From Adiantum capillus-veneris (lineage: Eukaryota > Streptophyta > Polypodiopsida > Polypodiales > Pteridaceae), in the NCBI GenBank assembly GCA_014529385.2, contig CM043969.1:72568676-72632675 (forward strand): a DNA stretch of 64,000 nt, in the 5' to 3' direction. Under the pieces are notes generated by a model, which searched no databases, had not been told where the DNA came from, and worked only from the letters and a program-made list of their open reading frames with translations. The translations under genes were made by a program, and so were the position numbers. This document shows positions 1 through 10,861 of this stretch, piece after piece; position 1 is the first letter of the stretch; every line of letters starts with the position of its first letter.

Positions 1-298
1 TAGAGATCTATAGGCTATGCACATGCGGAATGTGCCATCCTTTTTCTGTACTAGCAAGACAGGTGAACAATATGGAGAAGTACTAGGCCTTATTAAGCCC
101 TTCTCCAAATGTTCGTTAACCTGCTTGAGAATTTCCTCTTGCTGCATTAGACTAACTCGATAAAGGGGCTGATTTGGAGGAGAACTTCCTGGGATCAAAT
201 CAATTGTATGATCCTCAGGTCGCGAAGGTGGGAGTTCATTTTGAAGTTCATCTGCAAAGCAATCTTTATAACTTTCTAATAACTTAAGTCTTTTTTGC
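1..298 (-). pseudogene. Element A reverse transcriptase, N-terminal part (runs off window edge)
   Basis: Minus-strand reading gives the conserved approach to a Ty3/gypsy RT: a P-E-D-H-T-I-D-L-I-P-G linker, then Y-R-V-S, then [17 protein letters not shown] and the K-K-D-G block. The usual MCIDYR motif reads M-C-I-A-Y-R, so an aspartate is replaced by alanine. The reading is open to base 1, so most of pol lies left of the window. It is in a different frame from the protease on its right; the break falls at a (CT)n run near 331-344. Reverse transcription of element RNA would be its role; this copy looks decayed. Confidence 0.85.
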
Positions 299-785
299 TC
301 TAAAGAGGAAGAAAGTTGTGAAAAAGACACATCTCTCTCTCTCTCACAAAAATCAAGTACGTTGAAACACACTTTTTCATTTCTTTCTTGATGGCAATGT
401 GATTGGCGATAGGAATACACCAATCACCTGCATCTGCAAGTACAAGATACTCCTTTCCTTTATGAGCAAAGGATAAGGTTGTCTGAACATAGTCCGGAAT
501 GGGATGCATCTTGTAGTGCCAAGGCATTCCCAAGATAACATCGCATCCTTCAAGTGAAGCTAGTAAGAAAGACTCTTGATCTTTGTAGTCGTCGACCTTT
601 AGATTCAACTTCCCTATGATTGGAGTAGAGTTTGAGTTCTGCCCTTTGAAAGCAGATTGCGCTTGAATAGAGACTCCAAAACGAATGGGCTGCAAGTTCA
701 GGTCGTCAGCTAGCTTGGTAGAGATGAAGTTGTCTGTACTACCAGGGTCAAACAAAATAAGAGCCCGCTGGTTGTTAATACTACC
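299..785 (-). pseudogene. Element A retropepsin-like aspartic protease domain
   Basis: The minus strand encodes an active-site motif F-D-P-G-S-T followed by D-N-F-I-S, then an I-G-K-L strand and the second conserved I-L-G-M-P-W motif typical of gypsy proteases. It matures the Gag-Pol polyprotein. The ORF ends at 300 after a (CT)n microsatellite that probably caused a frameshift; the family would run on into RT. It lies directly downstream of the gag zinc knuckle. Confidence 0.85.
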
Positions 786-2086
786 CTATGCTTTGAGAAG
801 AGCTCTTTCTTTTCCATCCTTGGTTGTATTTCCCTGTACATCTGGGACTGCATTGGAAGAGGGTGGTTGTGGAGGTTTGGTTGGACAGTCACCCTTCATA
901 TGACCAACTTGTCCGCACTTGAAGCATCTTCCTTCACTAATGTAGGTTCGCAACTCAGCAGGAGAGAGATATCTCCCTTTCTTGGGCTGATTTGGCTTTG
1001 CTTCTGCTTCGGAGGCGGTTCTTTTCTTCTTTTGAGAAGAAGTAGAAGAGGTAGGCTGCTCATGGAGAGCCTTCTGCTTTGCATGGTAAGTGCTTTGCTC
1101 CATCTTCCTGGGAGTACCCTTGTCATGTATTCCATCAGCTATGCGGGCTGATTCCATAAGTATCTGCAAGCTACCTCGAGGGTAAAGCTTCATAGCCTTT
1201 TGCAAGGCTTCATGCAAACCTGCTTCAAACTTGCGTATCTTCTCCGAATCGTCAATCTTCTTGAATGTAGTGACTTTCAAGAGAACGTCCCAAAACCTAT
1301 CCACATAGCGTGGAACAGTTTCGTTCTCTGACTGTGAAAGTCGATCCCATTCTTTCTTTACCTCTTCCTCATAGTCTGGAGGAAGGAACTGTGCGTAGAA
1401 CTCCTTCTTGAAGGCAATCCAATCTTGGGGTTTGCGATCTTCCAGCATAAGGGTTAACCACCAATTCCTGGCGGTGCCTTTCAGGTACAAACTGACATGG
1501 TGAAGCTTGGATCTTTCCTTGAAATTCCCTTCTGCAAATGCAACTTCAAATTGGCGGATGAAAGCAAAGCTTTGTCATTATCACGCCGTCCATTGTAGGT
1601 GTCGAATTTCACATCTTTATCTCCCGACTTGAATGTTTTCTGCCTATGGTTTTTCTTCTTATGGTGCTCCTTCTTTCTATGCTTAGACTCCTTGTGGACA
1701 GGAGTCCTTTCCCTTGAATGCACTTCTTGCTGCGACGGATCGTCGAGAAACATGTCTTCCGGAGAAACTATGTCTTCCAGATCCTTCATGAAAGAGAACT
1801 GAGGGGAATTAGGGGGATCCTGCTCTCTAACTTTTGGATTAAACCGCACGTGACGTTCTGGAGGTTTCTTCTGCCTCTCGTGCATGCTGGAGGTTCCAAT
1901 CAAAGGATCTTTCCTTGGTTGTGGCGCCTTTGGGTTCTGCGGGATTTCTCTCGACCCCATCGGCATTTTCTCCTTCCCTTTTTCAAGAGTATGGAGAATC
2001 TTTTGGACTTCTGGATGGGAGAGAGCTTTCTGCAACTCTTCCACCTGCTGTTGAAGGAGAGATAACTCTATCTCGCGTCCTCCCAT
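786..2086 (-). pseudogene. Element A gag with CCHC zinc knuckle
   Basis: Probable start ATG at 2086 (M-G-G-R-E-I-E-L), 54 bp downstream of the primer binding site. The N-terminal half has a short coiled coil (LLQQQVEELQKAL) and charged, disordered sequence. The second half is a retrotransposon gag capsid-like domain (Y-L-K-G-T-A-R-N-W-W, then F-K-K-E-F-Y-A-Q-F) and ends with a standard knuckle C-F-K-C-G-Q-V-G-H-M-K-G-D-C near 893-934. The two halves are in different frames that meet at about 1481-1490, so one frameshift is present. Gag forms the virus-like particle and binds element RNA. Confidence 0.85.
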
Positions 2087-2139
2087 TTCTGCAGTTTGCC
2101 AAGAGTCGTCAATCCCTTCAGAAAGAGAGAGAGGACCTT

Positions 2140-2151
2140 GCTCTGATACCA
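2140..2151 (-). other. Element A primer binding site (initiator tRNA-Met)
   Basis: On the minus strand, TGGTATCAGAGC, the classical complement of plant initiator tRNA-Met 3' end, lies one base after the LTR end (GTGACA). It fixes element orientation and the inner LTR boundary. Confidence 0.9.
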
Positions 2152-2152
2152 C

Positions 2153-2640
2153 TGTCACAAAAAAAATACGGAAGCGTAAACTGACGTTTAATTGCACTTC
2201 AAATACTCAAGAGAATTAGAGGGAGCGAGAAAACTTGACACTTCATTGGGGACCAGAAGATGGGCTGGTCCCCCCCCATAAAGAGAATATCTTTATTACT
2301 AAGGGAGAATCTTTACAAGCACAGGAACGGGGCATACGCCCGTCCTCTATTCTTTCTTCTGTTCTGTTCTGACTACTGAGACTGAGAAAGTGTTTCCACT
2401 TTCTTACTGCTTAGGGGATTTCCCCTCTTCTGCGAGACTGGCTGGAAGCTCTCGAAAAGAGAGTCTATCTTCCGTAACAGCTCATCGGAAGCTCTCACAG
2501 AGGAGAGTCCATCTTCCGTTATGTGTTGCCTTCATGCTCATTCATTCATGCATCTAACACAAAAGAGAAACAAGCAAACTGCACACGCACATGCTTGCTG
2601 TGATTTTTTGCACATAACCTGAAATTCTGAGAGCACATAG
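2153..2640 (-). repeat. Element A 5' LTR (outer end uncertain)
   Basis: The inner end begins TGTCAC on the plus strand immediately beside the PBS. The LTR contains a GGCTGGTCCCCCCC block at about 2262-2277, also present with a longer C tract in the LTR of element C (near 8875-8901), so A and C LTRs are related. The outer end was not located; it must stop before the LTR scrap at about 2655, and the 3' LTR is outside the window, so no pair is available for exact definition. Confidence 0.65.
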
Positions 2641-2654
2641 TCTGAGAGCCGAGG

Positions 2655-2862
2655 ACCCGCGGGAGTTGTACTTTGATCAAACATTAATATGAAAGAAATA
2701 CTGAAAGGGGCGCCAATCTTTGGGGCCAATCTCCCTGGGCACGGAACTACGACGGGCTGCGTCGACCAAATTGAACAGTGATTTTAAAGTTGTGAAGTAT
2801 TTTAAGTGATTCTCTCCTGTGTCGTGCCCGATTCCCAACTTGGGGTGCCCAAGCCTGTGACA
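2655..2862 (+). repeat. LTR fragment related to element E LTR (plus orientation)
   Basis: This block resembles the last ~170 bp of the element E LTR (21355-21524): the same order of GTACTTTGA, GAAAGGGGCGC, TTTGGGGCCAAT, GGCACGGAACT, CTTGGGGTGnCCAAG and a terminal TGACA or TTACA. No PBS follows it, so it is a truncated or solo LTR end, not an active element start. Confidence 0.7.
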
Positions 2863-4117
2863 CAAAGCCCTATGGTGATACGACCACCTGGATGCTCGGA
2901 TGTGGCTGATCCGATGCAGTTTTGGACATGATGGAGAGAGAAGAATCTTGTTGTTTTTTTCTGGTTTTCTCCAAGTTTGGGGCAGATTTGGGTATGTGGA
3001 GGCCTTGGATCCTCGTCTACGACTTCCCCGTCTTTACCCTTGATTACTCCGACCTCTCTTTACCGAGAGGACCCGATGGAGGCTTCAGGATGTGTAGCAC
3101 CGTTGGATTGCTTTGGTTTTCCGAGATGGAGCCATGTTACCATGCCTTCCCGCAAGGGGAGCAAGCATGCGGTTGTTGGATCCAGAGGGGGAGCTATTTA
3201 TTTCCAGCTTCTTCTTCAGAGAGAAGTGATTGGACAGCTGTAGGATCTTCTTCATCAGTTTTGGAGGAGGTTTCTATCGCTGTGTTTTCTTCGAGGAGAT
3301 GGATTGGCAGATTTGTTGTGCCTTTTGCAAATGCATGTCTTTCATGGAATTGTTGACAAAGTTACCTATCCAATGGGTAGCAAGTTGATGATTCATTTGC
3401 ACTTTTGTACCAGATTGTGGATTGTGGATAACAGAGGGAGATCTCTTCCCTTCTTGAAGCAGAGGATGTTCTTTGATTTTCTCTTGTCCATCTAAGGATG
3501 GAAGTTCCAATTCCGGCTTCAGGTGACTCTTGTTTATCCGGTATGCAACAGTTCAGGTGCATGTTCTAGTGCATGTGTTGGAGTTGGCTTTGACAAGCAG
3601 AGGGGGATATTTCTATCGTTAGAACCACTTCTTGTTTGATCATCCGACTTCGTGGATGAGGTTTAGAGGTGGAGCATGTGGTACCAGACCCTTAGCCAAC
3701 AATGACAACAGTTTGAGGAGGTCTTGTCAGAGTATGGACTTCTCCTATCTCCATGTTCTCTCCTTCCGTGGTGGTAGTGTGGCCCTACAAATTTGATGAT
3801 TTCTTTGCCCTCTTGTGAGCTTGTCAATATGAGTTGTGGAACAGTTTACGATCTCTTGTGAGCTTATCGGCACCAGCTTTGGGACGGGTTTGCAACCTTC
3901 AATGGCCAGTTTTCTTAATGATCGACAACAGATTTGTTGAGATCCTTTGAATTACAGGTTTGCACTTATTGTCGATAGTTGGTGGGGACATCTAGTTCCT
4001 ACTCCCGCAATCAACAACATTTTGATGCTTCATTCATACATCCCTTTGGAGAGCTCCAATCTTGGGGGTTTCCCTTTTTTAGGTGTAGATTTGGCCACGG
4101 CTGGCTAGTATAGTAGG
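2863..4117. other. Unassigned spacer between LTR scrap and element C
   Basis: About 1.25 kb with only short open frames and no recognised domain. No LTR ends, PBS or palindrome array was seen. The right edge is sharp: similarity of element C to element D integrase starts near 4118, so a deletion or rearrangement breakpoint lies here. Confidence 0.4.
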
Positions 4118-5046
4118 TTCTTCCCCATAGTAACACATGTTGAGCTTAGGAAACAACCTTTCCTTGCCCTTCATCTTCTTTATCCTTGCCATTTCAAACC
4201 GCAAAAGAACCCAATCCCTAGGTAAAAACAAGAGTTTAGGTCGGTGATGATCAATAGCCTTTTTTTGCTTTGCATGAGTCTTCTAAAAGGCATGCTTGAT
4301 TTTCTTCTACATTTCATCCATGTTCTCTACATATTGATCTGCCTCAAAAATCTTGTCCTTTGTGTGCAAAATGGCAGGAACCTTTTTGCCGCCCTCAACA
4401 ATTTCAAAAGGTGCCTTGCCTGTTACAAGTGCACCGTATTGTTGTATGCGTACTCAAGCATGGATAGACATTGTTCCCACTTGCCCTTATTATCTGACAC
4501 ATAGCATTTAAGCAAATCTAAAACAGTAGAATTAGCCAGTTTTGATTGCCCATCAGTTTGTGGATGAAATGAGGAGGAAACGTGAGCATAGTATCCATGT
4601 TTTGTAGCAAGCCTCTCCAAAAACAAACTCGTCATACGAGGATCACAATCATTGACAATAGACTGTGGCATATCATGCCATCTCATTAGATTTTATCTTC
4701 TTCCTAACAACAATCTGTTTGCTTAACCTGCAAGTAATGATCCATATACCATCACTCCATGTCAGCGTTCTTGGAAGATCAAAGATAAAATCCATAGCTA
4801 TACTTTCCCATGGCTTATTTGGAATAGGCAGTGGCTTTAACAACCCGATTGCCTTTTGCTGTCAAACTTGACCTTTTGGCAGATCATGCATGCTCGCACA
4901 AAGCCATCCACATCTCTCGTCAAAGCAGGCCAATAAAAGAATGTCTCGACCGCTTTCACTGTCGCATCTATACCACCATGCCCTGCATACGGTGGGACAT
5001 GACTTTCTACCATAACCTTATGGCCTAGTAACACATAGTTTGCCAT
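4118..5046 (-). pseudogene. Element C integrase
   Basis: Read from 5046 leftwards: an H2C2 zinc-binding domain (E-S-H-V, G-H-G-G-I-D, C-M-I-C-Q-K-V-K-F-D), a catalytic core with the first Asp intact (A-M-D-F-I-F), and the second Asp in D-C-D-P-R-M-T-S. The expected Glu after H-P-Q-T-D-G-Q is lost (S-K-L-A-N-S). The C-terminal linker similarity to D stops at 4118. The domain is broken over several frames and would not integrate cDNA. Confidence 0.8.
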
Positions 5047-5052
5047 GCATCA

Positions 5053-6360
5053 TCATAAAACCGTCCCTGAGAAGATAGGCTCATGGCATTGTCCATCTTG
5101 CAACTGTTCAAAGCTTCTTGCAAAATCTTCATCACTAGCATACTGTTCCTTCATGTCATCAAGCTCATGAGGATAAGAAATTGACACAGCTGAAATTTGT
5201 GCCTTTCTTGATGACGCATCAACCACAACATTCTTCTTGCTTTCCACATGCACAATCTGAAAGTGGAACATAGAGAGAATGTTTGCCCATCGCATATGCT
5301 TTTCAGATAACTTGATAGTGTCAAGAAGTATTGCAAGGTCTAATGATCTGTCTAGACAACAAAATTAGCACCTAAGAGGTAGTGTTTCCAACTTGAAAGC
5401 GCATGAATCACGGCCAACAACTCTTTCTGATAGATTTGCATAGTCTTTTCTTGTCCTTGCAAGATTCTGCTTTCATAAGCTACTAACCGACCATCTTGCA
5501 TTAACATTGTCCCATTACTATTGCCACACGAATCACATTGGACCACAAATGACTTCCCAAGATTTGGTAAAACAACTACTGGATCGAAGTCCTCTTTTTC
5601 CTTATGAGATTGAAAGCTGAAATCTCTTTTTGTGTCCATTTGAAAGTGACCTCTTTCTTTTGCAAAGCATGTAGGGGTGAAGCAACCTTGGCAAAGTTCC
5701 TGATAAACCTTCTATGGTAAGAACATAATCCCAAGAAGCTATAGACATTCTGCAAAGTATTCAAATATGGCCATGTCTTGAACCTTGGCAAGATCCATTC
5801 GGACACCATCCTTTGACACTATGTGGCCAAGAAAGTGGATCTCTTCCAAGAAGAATTCACTTTCTTAGGATTGACAAGCAGCCTGTGATTGTGTAGCTCT
5901 TCGAACACAAAGGTCACGTGACGCCTATGCTCCTCTTCATTCTTCGAATAGACTATCATGTTATCAAAGAATGTACCAACAAACTTTTGATGTGGATGAA
6001 AAATCCGGTCCATCATCCTACTGAACGTAGCAAGAGCATTGGTAAGACCAAATGGCATCAATAAGAACTCATATAGACCAAATGTCATTCTAAACACAGT
6101 CTTGTGCAAATACTCTAGTCTGATACGAATCTGATGGTATCCTCTCTTAAGGTCTATCTTGCTGAAAATTGCACCACCCTCTAAACGATCAAGAATATCA
6201 TGAATCCTTTGAATAGGAAACCTGTTCGGAATAGTATTCTTATTTAACGCACGGTAATCAATACGCAGGCCCCAAGAGCCATCCTTCTTCTGCACTAGAA
6301 GCACTGGGGAGCAAAAGGGTGAAGAACTAGGTTGAATCATCCCTTTTTCTAAGACCTCCT
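5053..6360 (-). pseudogene. Element C reverse transcriptase and RNase H
   Basis: RT occupies about 5819-6340: [35 protein letters not shown] and the catalytic block F-F-D-N-M-I-V-Y-S, where family members have FDDMIVYS, so one catalytic Asp is Asn. The thumb and connection with Y-H-R-R-F-I-R-N-F-A lie at about 5640-5810. RNase H (D-S-C-G, Y-E-S-R, K-E-L-L-A-V) lies at about 5053-5640. Several frames are used. Confidence 0.85.
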
Positions 6361-7198
6361 CTACTCATAATCTCTTTCTGTTGGGCTGCACTAACCTTGT
6401 AGGGATGTCTATTTAGTGGGCTAGAACCTGGCACAAAATCTATCGCATGATCCTCAAGCCTCTCGAGCGACAACTGAAACAATATTGAATCTGAAAAACA
6501 ATCACTAAACTCTCACAAAAATGTAGACCTTTGTTTATCTAACACATAAATGTGACTGACAATTATCTGAAACATCACGTGCAAAAATCAAGTATGCAAA
6601 AAGATGATTCTTAATTACAAAAGTGATAGCCGCAGTTGATACAATAGGGACAGACTCCCCTTTAAGCTTTACATCCAGGATGTGAGTTTTGCCCCTATGT
6701 TGAAGGTGACCTTTCTGTTAAAAAGGTCCATTACTCCATGTACACGGAGGGATTCCCAACAACGCATCGCACCCTTCCACTGGCATGATATAAAAAAAAA
6801 ATGTGTCCACATGCGATTGGATATTCAAATGCAGCTTTCCAATTGGGAGTAACACACTATGAATGGCCAGGACATGCAAAACCTGCCTCTGTTGTGTACC
6901 TCATCTCTTTAGCTTTGATGCCCAATTCGATAGCCAACTCTGGTGAGATAAAGTTTGCCTTAGCACCTGGATCAAAGAAAATAAGCGTTGTCTGTTCCCT
7001 ACTTTTACCCCACGGTTTGCATAACTCACTCGCATCCGAGTTCGGCCTATCACCACCCACCATGTCCGGCACTAAGCCTGCTGTGGGTTTGGGCTTCTTC
7101 CTTTTCTTGTCCTCTGAGTCAGGTGGCCTCTTTCTCTGTGGACAATCTGCAACAAAATAACCAGGTTGCTCACAAATAAAGCATTTATTCTTAGCCAT
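6361..7198 (-). pseudogene. Element C protease and zinc knuckle
   Basis: From 7198 leftwards: M-A-K-N-K then C-F-I-C-E-Q-P-G-Y-F-V-A-D-C, a knuckle in which the His is Tyr. A basic linker follows, then the protease motif F-F-D-P-G-A-K-A-N-F-I-S. The rest of the protease (about 6361-6856) is recognisable against element D (H-R-G-K-T-H-I-L, S-V-P-I-V-S) but contains frame breaks. Protease and RNA-binding functions are probably lost. Confidence 0.8.
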
Positions 7199-8190
7199 TA
7201 AAGTCTTCTTCTCTTCAAACTACTTGCGCACAAAAGGCTTCCTTTTATGTTTCTTAGCTTGTTCTGCAGACGTCTCAGCTGAGTCCTTAGCTTTCTTTGC
7301 CTTTTTTCACCCCTGGGACGCTTTAGGAATCGCTTTAGCAAAGAGCTTCTTTGCTGAATTTTTCTTGGGCTGGTCCCCTTTCACATTGCCTTGGAATCTA
7401 CTGTCTTCTCCCTTCAACAAGGCATGACTAGTGTTGGCAACTTCCATAAGTTGAGTAAGGGTGGCTTTGTACAGAGGTTTCTAAGCCCTTTTGGCAGCCC
7501 AGAATAACACTTCTCTATTTGCTCTGTCAGTGGCACGAACCTGTAGGAAGTTACTGAAAGCAGCACTTTACAAAACTTCGGATTGTACTCCTCTACGCTT
7601 TTGCAAGAAGTCGCATTGAGTTGGTGCCAATCCGTCATGACATCGGCTTCAATTCATTTGATAGCCATGCATGCCTGTCCTTGCATCAGCAATGTCGTCC
7701 ACCATGAACACGCATTTCCTTTCAAGAAAGTGGCAGCTTTCTTGACCTTGGAAGCCTCTGTAAACCCCCCCCCCCCTCCCCTGCATAAGCCGTATCAAAC
7801 AATTGGAGGAAAGTAAGGGCCTTCGTCTTGTCCTCAAATCCGCTGAAAGTATCAAACTTCATAGCTGCACCACCTTCTTTGTATGGTTTTGGCTTTTCCA
7901 GCACTCCCAAACCATTTAATCCGACTTTTGGGCTATGGCAGGTGGCTTGCTGAACTCGTAAAGCCTGTCGAATTGGCGTCCTAACCACTTGTTCATGAAC
8001 AGAAGGAATTTGTCTTGGAGCCCCAACTAACTGTGCAACATGCGAGTGCTCCCTGCCCTACTGAGACGCATAAGGAATTGGGGCTTGAGCCTCAACGGGC
8101 TCTCCTGCATGAGAAAGTTGCCTTGTTTGATGTGACACTGGTGGAGCTTACAAAAATTCCATAAACCTAGGATTCTGCACCAACCAAGAA
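7199..8190 (-). pseudogene. Element C gag core
   Basis: The capsid-like region matches element D gag: K-E-G-G-A-A-M-K-F-D-T-F-S-G-F-E-D-K-T-K-A-L-T-F-L-Q, then M-T-D-W-H-Q-L-N-A-T-S-C-K and F-V-P-L-T-E-Q-I-E-K-C-Y-S-G-L-P-K-G-L-R. A C13 homopolymer near 7768 and stops split it. The match to element D ends at about 8190 (after the segment encoding L-W-N-F-C-K-L), where a foreign fragment begins. Confidence 0.8.
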
Positions 8191-8598
8191 AAAGGTGGTT
8201 TGCACTTACACTATGAAGCACTATCATCAAAGCTTTTGGGACACTTATTAACCTACGTCCTTCAAAAGTTTGGCTTTGGAAGAAGTGTGAAAGATAGACC
8301 ATTGGATTATCATCGACCCTTAGTAGGAGTATTTCCTTTCCAATCAGGTTTCTACCATTCATGAGCTTATGGAACAAGCAACGATTGGATATCTTATGAT
8401 GAAGCCCACAAACCCAGATTTACTCCAAGTGAAGAAGAAGTCAGACACCTTTTAGGAGCCAACTCACCCCTCAGCAAAGCGAAACCTTAAAGCAAGAAGG
8501 AAAATGTTTCGGATGCTTTCAAACAGCGGGTACTTTACAGCGATGTTCCTTCCACAAGGAAGATTCAGCATCAAAACAACCCTTTACTAAGAAACCAT
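8191..8598 (+). pseudogene. Plus-strand gag-like fragment inside element C
   Basis: Element D homology breaks here. On the plus strand, the segment near 8492-8560 reads K-Q-E-G-K-C-F-G-C-F-Q-T, like the start of a retroelement CCHC zinc knuckle, in the opposite direction to element C. No LTR, PBS or target duplication was seen. It is probably a small insertion or recombined piece of another element. Confidence 0.4.
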
Positions 8599-8748
8599 CT
8601 AAAGAATGATGTAAATTTTATGGGCATATGTACCTTTGATCTTCTTTGAACTATCAGCAGATTCCCTTGGTTTTTTGGAACTGTCCAATGAATTATCGGT
8701 TGGTTCCCTTGGTCCTTCTTTGAACATTCCCGAAAGACATGTCCTTGC
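8599..8748 (-). pseudogene. Element C gag N-terminus and leader remnant
   Basis: Minus-strand Ser/Lys-rich coding (M-F-K-E-G-P-R-E-P-T-D-N, then S-S-K-K repeated) between the foreign fragment and the LTR. It resembles the short charged N-terminus of other gag genes here. At the LTR junction the PBS is missing: GTGACA is followed directly by GCAAGG, whereas element A has GTGGTATCAGA between the two. Confidence 0.45.
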
Positions 8749-9456
8749 TGTCACAGAAACGGAAGCGTGATCTTGCAACTTTAAAATTTTTAACAATTTT
8801 TTATAGCACTCTGCACAACACAAAATTGAGAAAAACAATGGACAAAATCAACACAACACTAAGGATCAAAAGATAGGCTGGTCCCCCCCCCCCCCCCCCC
8901 TTCCTTAAAGGAGATTCTTATTAACTTCTGAACTGTTACAAGCACATGAACCCAAAACAGAATTCACTCTTCATGTCCCAAATCCTTTTCTAATGCATAA
9001 AGCTGCATGGTTTCATAAGCCTATTGGTTGAAATTCATCATACCTGTAGCCGAAGACGGCTATGTCTGCCTTTGTACGGGAATTTTTTGCGCGGAAGAAA
9101 CTTCTATTGATATCTGCTCGCGTGAGGGATGCCCACACGAGTTCTCCTTGGCTGAAATTTGAATCTAGAATGCGTCACAGTGCTGAAATTTTCATGGGCA
9201 GCCGGTACTGCGCTTGTCTGAGTGCGGCTATTCCTCGTAGGGATGCACACAAGCTCCTATAACTGCACTCTACCTCCGCCACGCGCTTCACAGTCTCTGC
9301 ACGGCCTTTACAAACACCAGAGTGAGAGAATCGCGATGAGAGAGAGAATTGGCTGAACTAAGAGCCGAGCGAGAGACCCCTGTATGTGGGTGGAAACTGT
9401 TGCCAAAAGCCCCCAATCTGGTAGCGTTACATACTCATATAGCCTGGCACTGCATG

Positions 9457-9460
<4 letters not shown>
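8749..9460 (-). repeat. Element C 5' LTR (outer end uncertain)
   Basis: Starts TGTCACAG on the plus strand and shares with the element A LTR the ACGGAAGCGT block and the GGCTGGTCC...C tract, here a run of about 18 C at 8882-8901. A minus-strand CTATATGAG TATA-like site lies near 9436-9445. The outer boundary could not be fixed because the 3' LTR is deleted; the (GA)n at 9461 is a convenient limit. Confidence 0.55.

Positions 9461-9495
<35 letters not shown>
9461..9495. repeat. (GA)n microsatellite
   Basis: A near-perfect GA dinucleotide run of about 35 bp. Confidence 0.95.
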
Positions 9496-9496
<1 letters not shown>

Positions 9497-9918
9497 AAAC
9501 TTTCTACGCTACTCTTGCAATTTTTCTCACGCTATGGTTAAGTTTATTTTATTTGGCCGCGTTTAAATTGGCCTGGCGCTTCTTTTTAAACGTTTTAAAC
9601 CTTTCACTTAAAAATAGGCATTAAATCCTAATTTTTTGGCCAATCTTGAGCATTATTAATCCAATTGATTTTATATCTCTTCCGTCTCACTCTACCAGCT
9701 CCCGTTGGGTCATATTCCATTGTATCCGTGGGCGGCCACCGCAAAACTTACCCCTTCATAACTAATTGGTACCAATAAATTCATATATTCATTCTGTGTG
9801 CACAAAAATCATTTTCATTTATTAGTAGCCGTACCTAATCATTTTCATTTATCTATAGCCGTAGCTAAAAATATTACATCCCTTTGGCTTCTAAACAGTT
9901 GTTCTCAACTATAAGGCT
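9496..9918. other. Unassigned AT-rich spacer
   Basis: No coding region or LTR terminus was identified. CATTTTCATTTAT occurs twice at 9811-9851 as part of a short direct repeat. Confidence 0.4.
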
Positions 9919-10480
9919 TCATGATACTGATGCAAGATGTTTGCAAGATCTCGCAATTTTGATTTCGTCATCTACTGAGCATACTTATGCAGGATGTCTA
10001 CGAAATCTTGCAATTTTGATTCCATCATCCACTGAGCATCTAGAGGGGAGTAATTCTTCGAAGTACTTACAATGAGTTCTTCCAGACTTTAGTTGGCGTT
10101 CTTGATGATGAATGATTTGTTCTGGAAGAAGTATTTTTTCAGTTTCAGGATCTTCTACAACTAGTTTTGCATGAGGTTCGCCAACGAAAAGTCGTAGAAA
10201 GCTCGTGTGAAAAGCTTTATGGATTTTCGAAGTCTCTGGAAAATCCAATCTAAATGCTACATCATTGATCCGTTCTGTAATCTTAACCGGGCCATAATAT
10301 CCGTTAGAAAGTTTTACAACGTTCCCTTTCTGATTGGCTTGTTTCTTAAGTCACGATTTATCTAACTTGAGAAGAACAAATTGTCCTTCAGTGAGGTTGA
10401 GATCACGACAATGTGTATCAAGTGTTTTCTTTTGCTTTTCTTGAGATCTAAGGATAGCGCGTTTCACTTATGTGACGTTC
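9919..10480 (-). pseudogene. Element B integrase C-terminal region and chromodomain-like tail
   Basis: Minus reading gives Q-K-G-N-V-V-K-L-S, G-Y-Y-G-P-V-K-I-T-E-R-I-N-D-V-A-F-R-L and K-I-H-K-A-F-H-T-S-F-L-R, the standard gypsy integrase C-terminal module. A chromodomain-like tail follows (I-L-L-P-E-Q-I-I-H-H-Q-E-R-Q). The last part is an imperfect 57-bp tandem duplication (about 9931-9987 and 9988-10044), an in-frame length of 19 codons. The catalytic core is missing to the right. Confidence 0.7.
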
Positions 10481-10861
10481 TTAATTAAGATCTGAGCCAA
10501 TGCCTAGATCTAACTGCTTTAGAGCACCCTAGACCGAAGAGGTTTGTGCTCTTCCCATTCCAAATAAACTGTTGAGCCCTCCGAAGAGTCTATGCCCGAT
10601 TTCGCTCTCTACAACAGAGAGAGCATTCTCCTGAGCACTTCTCCCACACGAGAGACTAAGTGCTACAGCTCTTCCAAACTATCGGAAGTTCTAAGCTTTC
10701 AAGAGTCCTGATGCACTCTCCTACCGAGAGTTCTAGCACGGGTCCTAGTGCATTCCTTTACTGGGAATTCTAGCACGAGACTCTCCCGTTCAAAGAGTCG
10801 AAGTCTACTTAATTAGTAAGAATTTAACACGCACACACACTTAAGTATTCCAAAGTACTCT
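10481..10861. other. Unidentified insertion between integrase and RNase H of element B
   Basis: About 380 bp without coding similarity interrupts B where RNase H should continue to the integrase core. It is rich in short internal repeats (TTCTAGCACG twice, CTAGTGCATTCC, GAGAGA or CTCTCC clusters). It could be an LTR or non-autonomous remnant; no termini were identified. Confidence 0.4.

Larger units (their letters stand above)
4118..8748 (-). mobile_element. Element C: decayed Ty3/gypsy (chromovirus-type), 3' end missing
   Basis: A minus-strand internal region colinear with element D (integrase, RNase H, RT, protease, gag from left to right in plus coordinates). It ends abruptly at about 4118 inside the region after the integrase core, so the chromodomain and 3' LTR are gone. 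The gag region carries a foreign plus-strand fragment (8191-8598). The 5' LTR follows at 8749 but the primer binding site is deleted. All domains carry stops or frameshifts. Confidence 0.8.

Noticed and set aside
2922-3356. 144-codon plus-strand frame
   Set aside because: No recognised domain, Ser/Phe/Trp-rich composition typical of chance frames; another frame overlaps with equal length class.
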